Shown: in pieces, positions 50,001 through 61,011 of the stretch
Layout of the letters: each line of letters begins with the position of its first letter
Position numbering within the stretch: the stretch's first letter is position 1
Translations under genes and position numbers: made by a program
NCBI GenBank assembly: GCA_030267565.1
Contig: BRXU01000005.1
Location: 3,413,501-3,477,500, forward strand
Length of the DNA stretch: 64,000 nt
From: Pleodorina starrii
Lineage: Eukaryota > Chlorophyta > Chlorophyceae > Chlamydomonadales > Volvocaceae
Direction of reading: 5' to 3'
The notes under the pieces: model-generated
The model's input: only the letters and a program-made list of their open reading frames with translations
Database searches by the model: none
Told to the model about the DNA's origin: nothing

Positions 50001-53000
50001 CCTAGCCCACCCTCCCCTCCCCCCCCTCCCCTGCCCTACCTCCGGCGCCTGCCATCGCGGGTTGGTGATCCGTGCGGGCACCACGTTGTTCTGCGCCTTG
50101 CCCAGAATGCGCGCGAACCCAAAGTCGCCCAGCTTGAGGTGCTGGTCCTCCGTCACGAACACATTGGGGGAGCGCAGGTCGCCGTGGATGTAGTCGCGGC
50201 TGTGCAGGTAGGCCATGCCCGCGGCAATGTCCTGCGGGGGGTGGGGGAGATTTGTTGGGGGTTATCCACGTATAGGCCGGGGCAGGGGAGGGGGCGGGGG
50301 GGGGGCAGGCAGGGGAGGAGAGGTGGAGGGAAGGGAGCGGGAGGGTGTTGGCGGCGGGGTGTGGGTGGTGTGGGATGGGGTGGGGTTAGGGTGCGGCAGC
50401 ACACTGCGACAAACGCGGCGTGGCGCAGCAATGATGATGTTGATCTGACGCGACATTAGCACATGGTGTGGTGTGGTGTGGTGTGGTGTGGTGTGGTGTC
50501 AAGTAGCACGACAAAGACGAAAAGCCCCATGAAGTAGTGTGGCATGACGTGGAGGCCGCCAGCTGACCGCGGGACAGGCGACAGCTCCCGACATCTTCCC
50601 ACACATGAACTCCCCCCCACACGCGCATCGCCCCGTGCTGCCGCACGGGACATGCTCGTTCCCCTCCCCTCCCCTCCGCTCCCCTCCGCTACTGCCGCTA
50701 CCGCCCAGCCTCTACTGCCCCGCTATCGCTGCCACCCCGCTGCCCATCTGCCGCCCCGCAACCAGCCCGCCAGCCCGCCCTCCCGCCCCCCACCTTGAGC
50801 ATGATGAGCCGCTTGTCCCAGCTCAGCTTCTCGCGGGTGCGGATGTTGCCCTGCCGCGCGTCCTTGAGCATCGAGTACAGGCAGCCCAGCCTGGGGGCGG
50901 TGCGGTGCGGTGCGGTCGGCGGAGAGAAGGAAGGAAGTCCGGGGCAGGGAAGCGAAACGCGGGGGAGGGGCGCGGAGGGGTGAAAAACACACACACTCCA
51001 AACCCACCACATACACACACACAACCCCTCAATTCCTTCCCAACGTCCCGACGGGCCATAGGGCATTCCGGGTACATGGCATTCCAGGGTAAAGTACGGC
51101 GGGACACGCATCCGTAACTGCAACTGCGACCCGTGCCTGTTAAACAGTAGGAGGAGGGCGGTACCCTCACAACCCTAGAATGGGCCCAGAAAGAAAAGCC
51201 CTCCACACTGTAACATACGGTACATACACACATACATCCAGCGTCGGCCCGGCAGATATGTAACATACGGTACATACACACATACATCCGCGACCCACTT
51301 GTAGTACTCGGTGACGATCCTGGGCGGCGAGGCTGAGACGCCGATGAAGCGGATGATGTTGGGGTGCTGGCCCAGGTCGATGAGGGCGGACACCTCCCGG
51401 ATCAGGTTGGCCAGGTTCTGACGGGCGCTGGCGGAGTCGGAGCAGGACAGGTCCTGAGCAGGGCCGAGGCAGGGCGAGACAGGGCACCAGAAGGCAAAAG
51501 AACGCTGGGTTTTTAGGGTTTTTAGGGTTTTTGGGGTGTAGGGTGTTTTAGCGTTAAGGGTTTTGGGGTTTCAGGGTGTGGGGCGTGTGGGTTTTCGGGT
51601 TCGGCGTTTTAGGATCGGGTTTGGGGGAGCGGGTGGGAAAGGAGGTGGTCCGCAGCAGCGAAGGAACAGACGGGAGCGAACGTAGTGGGAGCGAATGGAG
51701 TGGGAGAGGGGAGAGAGGGGGGGCGTGCTGTGCGGGGTGTGTCACCGCGCCCTCCCTCCCTCTCCCCCGCCCCCAACCCCCCCCCCAAAGTGCTCCGGCC
51801 TGACCGTGGACAACCTTCCCCACCCCCCAGTCCCCCTCCCCAAGTTCGCTAACGCCGTCTCCTTCTCCGCTGCGATATTTCCTTTTTACCCCACAAGTCT
51901 CCTCCCCAGTGTCCCCCCGCCCCCGCCCCGCCCCGCCCCCCCCGGTGGACTTTCCTGATTTGATACCGGCTCCGGCCTATACGTGGATAACCCCCCCTCC
52001 AGGTGTCCCCCCCCCACCTGCACCACGGACTCCAGCTGGTTGAAGCTGGCCGAGGAGGGGTGCATCTCCTTGACCGCCACGTCGATGTGGTGCCAGCGAC
52101 CCCGGTACACGATGCCCTCGGCGCCCTCGCCGATCTGCTCGATGTTGCGCAGCTCCTCAGGCCGGATGAAGCAGTTCTGCGGGGGTGTGGGGGGGGAGTA
52201 CATGCGCGTGTGTGTGAGCGTGTGTGAATGCATGTTTCGGCGAGGCGGCAAATGTGTGCGTATGTGGGTATGTATATAGGTACATATATATATACTTTGG
52301 GGTGGGGTGGTGGGGGTGAGGAGGCTTGGCATGGGTTTCCCCAGCCCCTTGGCCCCCCACTTCCTTTCCTCCGGCGCCTGCCCCGCTGCAGCCACCATGC
52401 CACCCCTATAGGCCCCCGTCACCGCGCTCGCCCGCCTGCGCCACACAGCTCCATCTCGCTGCTGGTTGCCGAGCGGGGGGGCGGGCGGGCGGGCGGCACA
52501 CGAACCCCGCTGCCTTCTGCCCGCTGCGCGCCTTTACCCGGCCCCCCTCCACACCCCTCCCCCTCCACCAGCCCTCCTTGCCTGCGACAGCTGGGGCTCC
52601 GAGGGCGCCGAGGCGGTCGGGTCGCGCAGCGGCGGCGGCCGCACCACGGGCGGCGGCGGCAGGCCCACGTCATCTGCGGAACAGACAACGACAAACGATA
52701 AACGACAAACGGCAAACGGCAACGCGCGGCAGGGTGAGTCAGGCGCCACCACCGCAGCCGCCACCACCACCACCGCCACCCCGCAGCCGCCACGGACCGA
52801 AGAAAGGTAGTGCGGAAGAAAGGTAGTGCGGAAGGAAGGTAGTGCGGAAGAAAGGTAGTGCGGAAGGAAGGTAGTGCGGAAGGAAGGTAGTGCGGTAGTC
52901 GGGTGTTGGGGTGCTAGTCAGGGGCTGGGTGCGCCGGGTGTGGGGCGGGTGACCGTCACGTGCCAGCCAGATGCCCCGCTGCCCCGCCGCTGCCACCACC

Positions 53001-56000
53001 GCCGGTCCGGTAGAGGGGGGAGGGCGGCCTCAACCAATGCAACCACCACCAGCGGGCAGTCCGCCGCTGCCGACGGCCGCCGGCCGGCCGCCCTGGCGGC
53101 AAATGACCCCCGACGCCGGTGACGACGAAGGCGTTGGCGGCGATACACCCCCCCCAGGCCCGCCGCTGCCGAGGCCGCCGAGGCCCCCGGCCGCCGGCCC
53201 CCGGCCGCTGGCGGCCTTCTTGGTTTGCAGGAGGTGGACATCAGGAAGTGGGTGTCCGTTGAGGGAGGAGCGGTGGTTTCGACGCCCAGGTCGCTCCATC
53301 CCGACCTCACGCAGCAGCCAGAACCCCCTACCCCGACCCCTACAGCCCCCCTTCCTGAAGCCTCGGAGCCTTACTGGGGGGCCGCGGCTGCTGCTGCTGC
53401 TGCTGCTGCTGGGGTGCTGTACTGCAAGGCATGCCGAAGGTGGCGCGTCGCGTCGCCGACGCGAGCGGGGCACCTGCTTGACACACACACACACACACAC
53501 ACACAATACACACATGCACACGCACAAGTACATCTGCCCCTGGCCGCCCCCACTCCCTCGAGCCCGCGCCCGCCTCACCCGTGCTTTCGAACGGGGGCAG
53601 CGGCATCATGCCACCCGACAGCGCCATGTCGTACTCCGAAAGGTTCGAAGGCCGTCGTCCTGCGTTACCCCGCTGCGGTCCCGGCACGTGCTGGTCTCCG
53701 CCGCCGGCGCCGACGGGCGGGCCGTACATCGGCGGCAGCGGCACCGCGCCCAGGTCGCTCCCCAGCTGCATGCCGTACGACATTATCGGCGGCGACGGCG
53801 GCGCGCCACCGCCGCTCTGAAACGGCGATGGGCTGCCGTACATGTGCCCGTGCGGCTGCGGGCTGTTGTACCCCGATTGCGTGAACGGCACCATCTGCGG
53901 TCTCTGCGCCGGTGCCTGCGACATGACGGGGCCGCCGCCATAAGCAGCGTGCGGCGCGTGCGGCGGCGGCGGCGGCAGCGCTGCCGTACCCACCGTCGGC
54001 ATGTGAGGGTAGATCGCCGAGCCTGGCGACATGCCGACCTGGCCGCCACCGTCTCCAAACGCCGACGCGCCGTAGCCCACCGCCGCCGCCGTCATCACGG
54101 CAGGGGGCAGCATCGACGCGCCCGCCGCCGCCGGCGTCGGCGACGGCGGCGCGTTGTAGTGCTGCCGCGGCGGCGGGTAGTACGGCGTGGGGTGCGGCAC
54201 CGGGGAGGCGGGCTCGCCGCAGCCGCCGCCGGCCTTCTCCAGGGCGGCGGCTGCCGCGTCGACGGCCGCCGCCTCCATTTCCGAGTCGTACCCCACCGGC
54301 CCCACGGTCGGCAGCTTGCTGTTCGTGTCGTCGCCCCCGGATGCGCCCGGTGCGAAGATGTTCTTGACGGCCCGTTCCGTATTCGTCATTTGGACCTGCG
54401 AAAGAAAGCGAAGGTAAGCGCGAGAGGAAGAGCCAGCGGAAGCGGAAGCGGAAGCGGGGGCGGCGGCGCCGGCGTGGTTGTGGTTGTGGTGGTCTCCGGT
54501 CGAGGCATGGTGGGCGGGTGGGGCGTCGGGCAGGGTAGCCGTGCGTAGGCCGGAGGAGGGCATGGAACGGAGGTGGTGGTGGTGGGGGTTGAGGTGGTGG
54601 TTGTGCGGGGTTGAGGCGGAGGAGGAGAGGAGGGGTGGCCTCTGCAAAAGAGCGACGAGGTGAGCGCAGCATAGCAGCAGCAGGCGGCGGCGTGGGGGCG
54701 GTGATACAAACCGATGTGCGGTTGGTTGGTTGGTTGGTTGATTGGTTGGTTGATCGGTTGGTTGGTCGAAACAGGGGTCACGGAGAACGTCGCCGTCGCC
54801 GCCGCCGCAGCAGGATCGTCGACGAGGAGGACAGAAACGAGGCGCGTCATGGGAAGGGCTTTTGGGGACGGGGGTTATGGGGGAGGGGCGTGGTTGGACA
54901 CAGCAGCGGTCGCGCTGCTCGGAGGGTTACGGAGCCCGCGGGGGGGAGGGAAGGGGGGGAGCGCTGTGGAGCCGCACGGGCGGCTCAACAAGGCGCGGGC
55001 CCCGCGGTGCCGGCGCGTAGCCGCCCGTTGCCGCCGGCCGCCCCTAGCCCGCCCACTCACCTTGCCCTTGGGCGTGGCATCGCCGGCGGCGCGGTCCGAA
55101 GCCTTGCTGGTGCCCTGCGACGCCTGCGTCCCCAGCACTGCCGCGCCCGCAGGACGAAGACCGCCCTGGTGTATCGGGCGGGGAGAGGCGGGGGCCAGAG
55201 GAGGGGGTTTTGAAGAGTGAACTTGCAAGGTAGAAAGGAAGGGGGGGAGGAGGAGGAGGAGGAGGAGGAAGAAAACGGGGGCTGAGGCCTGGGGCTTTTG
55301 GGGTTGGGGTCGGGGTGGGTGGTTGCGGGAGCTGCCGCACGCGGGGGGTCGCAGAGTCCGTTTTTCTTCCGTTTCGCGAGACGGCTTCGGAGCGGGTCGT
55401 GGCGATCAGCAAGTCGGCGGCCGACTTCATGCGCCTGCTGCTGCCGGCCCTGACGCTCCGCGCCGATGCACTGCTGGGTGGATGCGTGCAGTGAGGTGTA
55501 GGATGGATGGCTGGATGGATGGATGGGTGGGAGGAGTTGGTGGATGGGATGCGCGGAGGGCGGGTGGGCGTCGTTGAGGCCGGCGGGGTGTTGACCGTTG
55601 GCCGCCTGTCCTGCACACACACACACAAGCACGCACACACACACACGCACACAGTTATACACAGCCGCGCCCCGCACCAACCTGCGTGCTCCGCTGCTGC
55701 TGCAGCTGCTTCTGCGCCTGCTGCAGTGGCGGCGCGACCTGCTTCTGCACGCCGTTGGCCGCCAACGAAGAGCTGGCCGACAGGTTGCCTCCCATCGAGT
55801 CCTCACTGCGCAGACCGTGGCTGTGGGCGTGGCCGTTGGAAAGGCCGTTGGCAAGGCCGTTGGAAAGGCCGTTCGGCAGCTGCTCGGCACCACCGCCGCC
55901 GCCGCCGCCGAGGCGCGACAGCATGAGCGCATCGGAGCCCTCCGCCGCCGAGTGGGCAAAGCTCAGGTTGGCAAAGGCCGAGCTGCCCGTCGTCGTCGTC

Positions 56001-59000
56001 GTCGTCATCGGCCCGGCCATGTGCGGATCGCCGGCGGGGGCGGCGCCGCCGCCGCTGGGGCCGGGCACCCGCTGCTGTTGTTGCTGCGGCGGATAGCTCG
56101 CGGCGAAGGCGTCCTGGCCAGGTACGCCCATCTGCGGTGGCATGCTGGGGTAGGCGCTGGGCGTGACGCCCATTTGGGAGGCAAGGGAGGACATGTGGCC
56201 GGAGGGCGCGCGGGAGATGGCGTGGGGCGGGTAGGCGCCGCCGTTGGAGGGGTAGGGCGCGTGTATGGCGGCGGTGCTGGTGAGAGAGCCGGGGCCCGAG
56301 GTCATGACCGAGGCGCCGCCGCCGGGGGGCCCGCCGTGGAACGGCGGCTCCTCGCTGCCTGGCCCGCGCATGGCGGCGACGCGCGGGTGCACGGCGCTGT
56401 ACGGGTCCGCGGCAGCGGGGTACGGCACGGAGGCGGTGGGGCTGGCGCCGCCGGCGGCGGCGCCGGAGGCGCCGCCGCCGCCGGCGGCGGCGGCGGCGAA
56501 GCCGGCGCCGGAGATGGCGTTGGGCCATGGCGCCAGGAAGGCCACGTTCTGTCTGGCGGCCTGGGAGCGGAGCTCTGTGGCGCTGTGGACCTTGACGCCG
56601 CCGGCGCGGCTGCCGGTGGCGATGCAGTTGGCCAGCGCGGCGCCGGCGGTGAGGCGGCCGCGGTGCGCGCGCATGCTGGCGCGGCCAAACTGCCACACGG
56701 GCACGTTGCCCAGCGGGTTGATGGGCGGGGCCAGGGAGCTGGTGGGGAGGGGCCCCACGCGGATGTGGCCGGTGGACAGCAGCTCGACCATGGTGCCCAG
56801 CTCGGGGAAGGTGAAGACGTTGCTGCGGGGGGCAGAGGAGGAGGACGTCGCAGCGGGGTGTGTGGTCAGGGAGTGAGATGCTCCTTTATAGAACAATGAG
56901 CAATTGCGGATGTTGTTGCGTGGGGAGGAAAGCGGGGTTCCCTTTAAGAGAGCAGTGCGAGATGAGTACTGAGGGGGAGGAGGAGCGGGAGGGGATGTGG
57001 CCGCGGCCGCCCATCCTGAGCGCGCGGCCGGCGCGGGCGGGTCCGGCGCGCCCCACGCCGCTCACGCGGCGCGGCACGGCGCGGGCGCGGTCGAGTGCCG
57101 CCCGGCCTGGCGGACAGGCGCCGAGCGGATGGCCTGCAACGCCACTCAAGTCCTGGCCATGGCCCTCCTAAGACCCGAAGGCCAAAGCACGCCCCGCCCC
57201 GCCCCGCGCAATGAAGGCAGAGCCCCCCGGAACAGCCCCTCCCTCTCTTCCCCTTTCTCCTGTGCGCTCCTCCCCTCTTAGCCTCCAGCCCTTCCCTTCC
57301 CTTCCCTTCTCTTCCCCCGCGTGCTCACACAATCGGCGGTCCCGGCTGGCCGATGGCGCAAATGAGCTGCAGCCTCCCCGCCGTCACGTCCCACATCAGC
57401 AGCTGGCCGTTCATGTGCGCAGACAGCATGCGCCAGGGGCCCTGCTTAGCAGCCACGAACTTGGGGCTGCGGCCCGGGGGCAGGCCGGCGGCGGCCGCCG
57501 CAGACGCGCCGCCATCGGCGCCACCGATCGACATGTTTCTGCTTGTCGGCGCCGCCGCAGCGAGCCCACCGAAGGGGAAGTCGCCGGCTCGGGCGGTCTG
57601 GGGCCAGGACGCCTCAGTGGAGCCCACTCGCCGCGGAGTGTAGGGCGCAGCGGAGGCGGAGGCGAGGGCGACGTCGGCGCTGGCGCTGCCGGCAGGGAGC
57701 AGCGCGGGCGCCAGCCCGGCGCCGGGCACCGGCCAGTCGATCGCCACCAGGGCGGTGCAGCTGTCGAAGTCGGCGAAGGGGAAGCTGTCCACGAGGGTGG
57801 TGGACAGGTTAAGCGCGCCCCTGCGGATGATGGGCTCGCTGCCGTTGCCGTTGCCGGCGGGCTGCGAGGCGGCGGCGGCGGTGGTGGAGGCGGCGGCGGC
57901 GGCGGTGGTGGAAGCGGCGGCGCCGCTCGTGGGCGCGGGCGGCAGCGCGTTGCCGCTGGCGGTGCGTTGCGTCGGCATGGCGGAGGTGGCGGGCGACAGC
58001 AGATTGATGGAGGTCGACTGCGGCAGCGTCGCGCCCGGTGGCGGCCCACCGTTCGCCGCCGCGCCCGGCGACCGCGCCGCCTCGCCGGCGGCGCCGTCCG
58101 CCTCGCCGCTGCCGTTCCCATTGGCACCGGCGGTGCCGGTGCCGCTGCTGGTCGGTTGCTGCTGCTGCTGCGGCGGCGGCGGCGAGGTGACGACCCGGAT
58201 GGAGTACATGTCGGTGGCGGTGCTGACGAGCAGGCAGCCCGAGCGGTACAGCAGGCCCGTGATCTCGGGGTTGCTGCTCGGCTGCTCCGACGGCGGCGAG
58301 TTGGCGCTGCGCGAGGCGGCGCGGCGGGCGGTGGTGAAGACGGTCGTGGCCAGCACCTCCGGCTGGATCCGGCTGTAGCGCACCGCCATGACCCGCCCCA
58401 GCGCATCGCCCGTGAACAGCAGCACGTCGTCGGCGGTACAGCAGCCGATGGCGCCCGTGGCGACCGCTTCCGCCGACGGCGCCGCCGCCGGCGCGGCTGC
58501 GGCGGCTGCGCCGCCGTTACTGGTGCTGTTGTTGTCATCGCCGCCGGTCGCGGGCGAGGTTGCCGCCGCCGCCGCGGCGGCGGCGGCGGATGCGCTGGCG
58601 GCAGCGGCGGCGGCGCTGGCGGCCTCCAGCTCGATCGCGGGGACGCAGTGCAGCGCGGTGACGGCGGCGCGGCTGAGCCGGATCACGAGCGGCACGCCGG
58701 CCTGCTGCGCCGCCGTCGCGGCGGCGGCGGCGGCGCTGAGCACGCCGCCGCGCAGGGAGCTGGCGCTGGCGGACAGCACCGCGCCCACCCTGCCGTACAC
58801 CAGGACGGTGCCGCCGCGGTGCCCCGTGATCAGGTCGATGGTGGGCTCGTACAGCGCCGTCGCCGTCACCTGCTGGGCCTCGATGTCGAGTGGCGTGTCG
58901 GAGTGGAACGAATCCAGCGCTGCGCTGTACACCTCAACCTGGGGAGGCGGATGCGCGGGTCCGGGAAGGGGGGCTGGCGGTTTCGGAGGCGAGGTGCGTC

Positions 59001-61011
59001 AGCCAGGGGCGCCGCGCGGCGCACGCGAGAGGGGGCACCCGCGGGGAGGGGGCACCCGCGGCCGTGATGGCAGGCAAAGAGGAAGGGGGGCCGCGCCTAC
59101 CGCGCAGGTTACACCGTTCCGTTTGCGCGGGGGCGCCAGAGCGCGCGTAATCGCGCGTAGGACGGCGGACCGGACCCCGCGCCCGCAACAGGCCAGCACG
59201 CGCGCGCAGAACCCCACGCGACTCACGCCGTGCAGAAGCAGACCGAGGCAGACTCCAAAAGCACTTCACGCCGCACCGGGGTCGCCACGCCGCGCAGGGA
59301 CAGACCCCGATCCAACACACAGGCGCGTAGGCTACCACCCGCCCGGGCGCAAAAACAAAACAGCATCCGCCCCCACATTGCCCTGCCCCCACCCCCCACC
59401 CCACCTGTCTGTTGAGCACCACCATGAGCTGCACCGCCGCCGACTCGCCGCCCGCGCCGCGCATGAAGCACAGCCGCTGCACCGCGTTGCCGTCGCTGGG
59501 CCGCACGGAGCGCTGCCCGAACGGCAGGCTGCGCAGCGCCTCCGCTTCCTCGCTGGCGGCGCTGGGCGACAGCGTCAGCGACTCGCTGCCCGGCCCGCCC
59601 GCGCCGCCGCCCAGGCCGCGCAGGCCGCTCGCCTGCGGCGACATGCCCAGCGCGCCGGGGCTGTTGGTCAGCAGCCCCGCGCCGCGGGTCCCGGCGCGCG
59701 GCGTCGTGTCGGGCAGGGACATGGCGTGGTCGATGGACGGCCAGGGCAGCGCCTGCGGCGACGACAGCGCGTTGGTAAGGCTGCGGGGCTGCAGCGCGTC
59801 GCCGGCTTCGCGCGTGCCGCCGGCCTTGCGGGAGTGGCCGTCGCCGAGCCATGCGGGGCTGGAGGCGTAGGGCTGCAGGGGCGAGTGCGCAAGGGCGGCC
59901 AGAGGGCCGCTGGTGGCGATGCGCAGCGGGGCAGAGGTCCACAGGCTGGCGTACTCCTCCGCGACCTCCAGCAGCGCGTTGCACTGGTCCGACAGGGAGC
60001 GCTCGGCGGTTTTGCGGCTGGCCGGCGAGGGACATATGCGGCGGCGGGGTGCAGGGGGGAGGGTGAGGTTGGGGAAGGGGGTGCGGGCGCGGGGCGCAAG
60101 GGGAGGCCTGCTGCACAGAACCGGGGAGGTGCTCGGGCGGTGGCAGCTTAGGACGCTGGCAGCTTAGGGCGGCGGCAGCTTAGGGCGGTGGCAGCTTAGG
60201 ACGCTGGCAGCTTAGGACGCTGCGGGTACAACGGAAGGCCGCCGACGATACGGCTGATACGGCTTCCGGGTCCACGCTGGCAGGTCGGGGGCTCCAGCCC
60301 GTAATAGTTCGGCTTAATAACGGTTAAGCATAGAGCAGGGGCTATTGGGCCAAGGAAGGACTCCGTTAGAATCTCCACGAAGCGCTAATAAAGGCAACAC
60401 CTGCGAAACGGTGATGCGCCACCGCTTCGCAGGGGGCGTTCTTTTCCGCCGACCCTTCCCATACCGATGATGTGCATTGCGACAAAGCGGGTGATAATCA
60501 TGCAGCGGTACTCACGGGTGCTGGAAAATTGTCGCCGTTAATCGTCCGAGGCGACTGGGGTTACCAAACTGCTCCACGCACGCACGAGAGCTATTGACAA
60601 CAGAAGTCAGCCGAGCCGCGGCGGTGCACAAGATGTAGATGTCCCCCGTCCTTTCGCGCACCGCCTGCGTTGGAAGGTTGTTAGTATGACCATCTTAATG
60701 CTGCAGATCAACCACACCCAAAAGACCTACGACACTCGCGCCACGACAGAACCTTGATATATCAAGGTTATGCAAAATCCTAGGCCCTAAAGCCGGCACT
60801 CGGTAAACAACGAACAGCGCGACGGGGCCGCCAAACCAACTGGAACGCAAAGCCTCACCCCCGCGAGTCGAGTAAAAACTTCTTGTCCAGCATATGCAAC
60901 ATTTCGGCACTGTTCCTTGTGAACCCGGCTCCGCTTTGCACTCTCCACAAGCTTCTCGACTGCAAGCCGTGCCGCTTCCTGAGCCTGAGCCAAAGCCCAA
61001 AGTTGTTCCAT
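45728..61011 (-). CDS. WD40-TKL (Raf-like) protein kinase with N-terminal MLKL-like helical bundle
   Basis: Seventeen exons in consistent phase: 60859-61011, 60516-60664, 59405-60017, 57329-58938, 55682-56822, 55061-55165, 53579-54395, 52582-52673, 52018-52176, 51299-51453, 50794-50890, 50040-50231, 49537-49743, 48912-48982, 48449-48515, 47611-47760, 45728-47002; about 2350 residues. Order: helical N-terminus (1-130), propeller-like WD40 region (about 306-960), disordered Pro/Gln/Gly linker, kinase domain (about 1561-1876), Pro/Ala-rich tail ending in an acidic EDDEDEEEEEEDE. It probably phosphorylates Ser/Thr in a signalling cascade; partners are unknown. The start is the ATG at 61011, whose exon ends at a GTGAGG donor. 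The intron after exon 52582-52673 uses a GC donor (CAG/GCAAGG). An extra exon between 52674 and 53578 cannot be excluded. Confidence 0.82.
47369..47590 (+). repeat. Composite locus with repeat modules M1, M2 and M4 in order
   Basis: In the last intron of the kinase gene: M1 (GTGATATGCTCCCTTATA..., 47369-47404), a CTGCGGACGTTGTT segment, M2 (GGTTATCCACGTATAGG..., 47455-47507), a TGTCTGCAAAAGAAAAACGA segment, and M4 (AAAGAGTGAATTTGCAAGAA..., 47561-47590). It is the fullest copy in the window and may show the layout of the parent element. Two further M4 copies precede it at 47054-47083 and 47100-47151. Confidence 0.85.
48014..48048 (+). repeat. Module M2 in kinase intron
   Basis: GGTTATCCACGTATAGGCCG followed by GAGCCCGTGAGCGG. 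A shorter copy is at 50261-50282. Confidence 0.8.
50464..50499 (+). repeat. (GGTGT)n tandem run
   Basis: About seven GGTGT units in a kinase intron. Confidence 0.85.
51509..51580 (+). repeat. Interstitial telomere-like TTTTAGGG run in kinase intron
   Basis: TTTTTAGGGTTTTTAGGG followed by degenerate copies (TTTTTGGGG, TTTTAGCG, GGTTTTGGGG). The motif matches the TTTTAGGG telomere repeat of Chlamydomonas and Volvox. Confidence 0.7.
51843..51993. repeat. Modules M3 (plus) and M2 (minus) in kinase intron
   Basis: M3 at 51843-51892 (TTCGCTAACGCCGTCTCCTT then CGCTGCGATATTTCCTTTTT) and M2 on the minus strand at 51949-51993 (GGTTATCCACGTATAGGCCG, extending to TATCAAATCAGGAAAGTCC as at 47455). The M2 end is only 25 bases from the exon at 52018. 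Confidence 0.8.
52800..52892 (+). repeat. Minisatellite, about six 16-bp units
   Basis: GGTAGTGCGGAAGAAA/GGTAGTGCGGAAGGAA alternate in the kinase intron next to the exon at 52582-52673. Confidence 0.85.
54718..54766 (+). repeat. (GGTT)n-type tandem run
   Basis: GGTTGGTTGGTTGATTGGTT and further imperfect copies in a kinase intron. Confidence 0.8.
55682..58938 (-). other. WD40-like beta-propeller region
   Basis: Exons 57329-58938 and 55682-56822. Propeller-like strands recur: VEVYSAALDSF, YEPTIDLITGHRGGTVLVYG, DDVLLFTGDALGRVMAVRYS, LSAHMNGQLLMWDVTAGRLQ (ending in a clear WD), and AHRGRLTAGAAL then CIATGSRAGGVKVHSATELR. Long Ala/Gly/Ser loops separate the blades. It may form a scaffold for partners of the kinase. 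Confidence 0.6.
56866..56925 (+). repeat. Module M1 in kinase intron
   Basis: GGGAGTGAGATGCTCCTTTA then GAACAATGAG, followed by TTGCGGATGTTGTTGCG, which parallels the CGGACGTTGTT segment after M1 at 47369. A weaker M1 is at 49014-49048 and an M4 at 55208-55239. Confidence 0.75.
60017..61011 (-). other. N-terminal helical domain resembling MLKL/RPW8-type four-helix bundle
   Basis: Exons 60859-61011 and 60516-60664 plus the start of 59405-60017. Segments EAARLAVEKLVESAKRSRV, HKEQCRNVAYAGQEVFTRL, AAARLTSVVNSSRACVEQFG and NPSRLGRLTATIFQH are followed by SDQCNALLEVAEEYASLW. The order of a helix with 'K-QC--L', a helix ending 'A--LV--F', a '-S-L-R-L' turn and a final long helix is that of MLKL N-terminal-like domains, known in many plant and fungal kinases. 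The intron between exons 1 and 2 has a good branch site (ACTAAC) and phase 0 joins. Family call is by pattern only. Confidence 0.5.
60147..60222 (+). repeat. GGCAGCTTAGGACGCT-type minisatellite in kinase intron 2
   Basis: Four to five units of 16-18 bases, alternating GCAGCTTAGGACGCTG and GCAGCTTAGGGCGGTG, in the intron between exons 60516-60664 and 59405-60017. Confidence 0.8.

Larger units (their letters stand above)
48449..52176 (-). other. Protein kinase domain, TKL/Raf-like, non-RD
   Basis: Eight exons. Visible motifs: Gly loop GEGAEGIVY, catalytic Lys in VAVKEMH, HPNIIRFIGV, EYYKLGCLYSML, catalytic loop YIHGDLRSPNV (HGD, so the usual Arg before Asp is Gly), DFGFAR, activation segment ending NPRWQAPE (a Raf-like/TKL hallmark), YAADVYSFGIIMYEMLTFKLPY, WAENPADRPGFHKIATRL. 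All residues needed for catalysis (Lys, Asp, DFG Asp) are present, so an active enzyme is expected. Confidence 0.93.

Noticed and set aside
53030..53310. Possible extra exon with Gly/Pro-rich reading frame in the kinase gene
   Set aside because: No convincing acceptor with the needed phase; the neighbouring exons already join in phase without it.
59223..60116. Open frame with an ATG at about 60034 as start of the kinase gene
   Set aside because: The frame differs from the WD40 and kinase exons and shows no family pattern. The CAG acceptor at 60018 gives the correct phase with the upstream exon ending at 60516.
60196..60378. 60-codon minus-strand open frame
   Set aside because: No ATG start, no splice donor in phase, no recognisable motif; it lies in the kinase intron.
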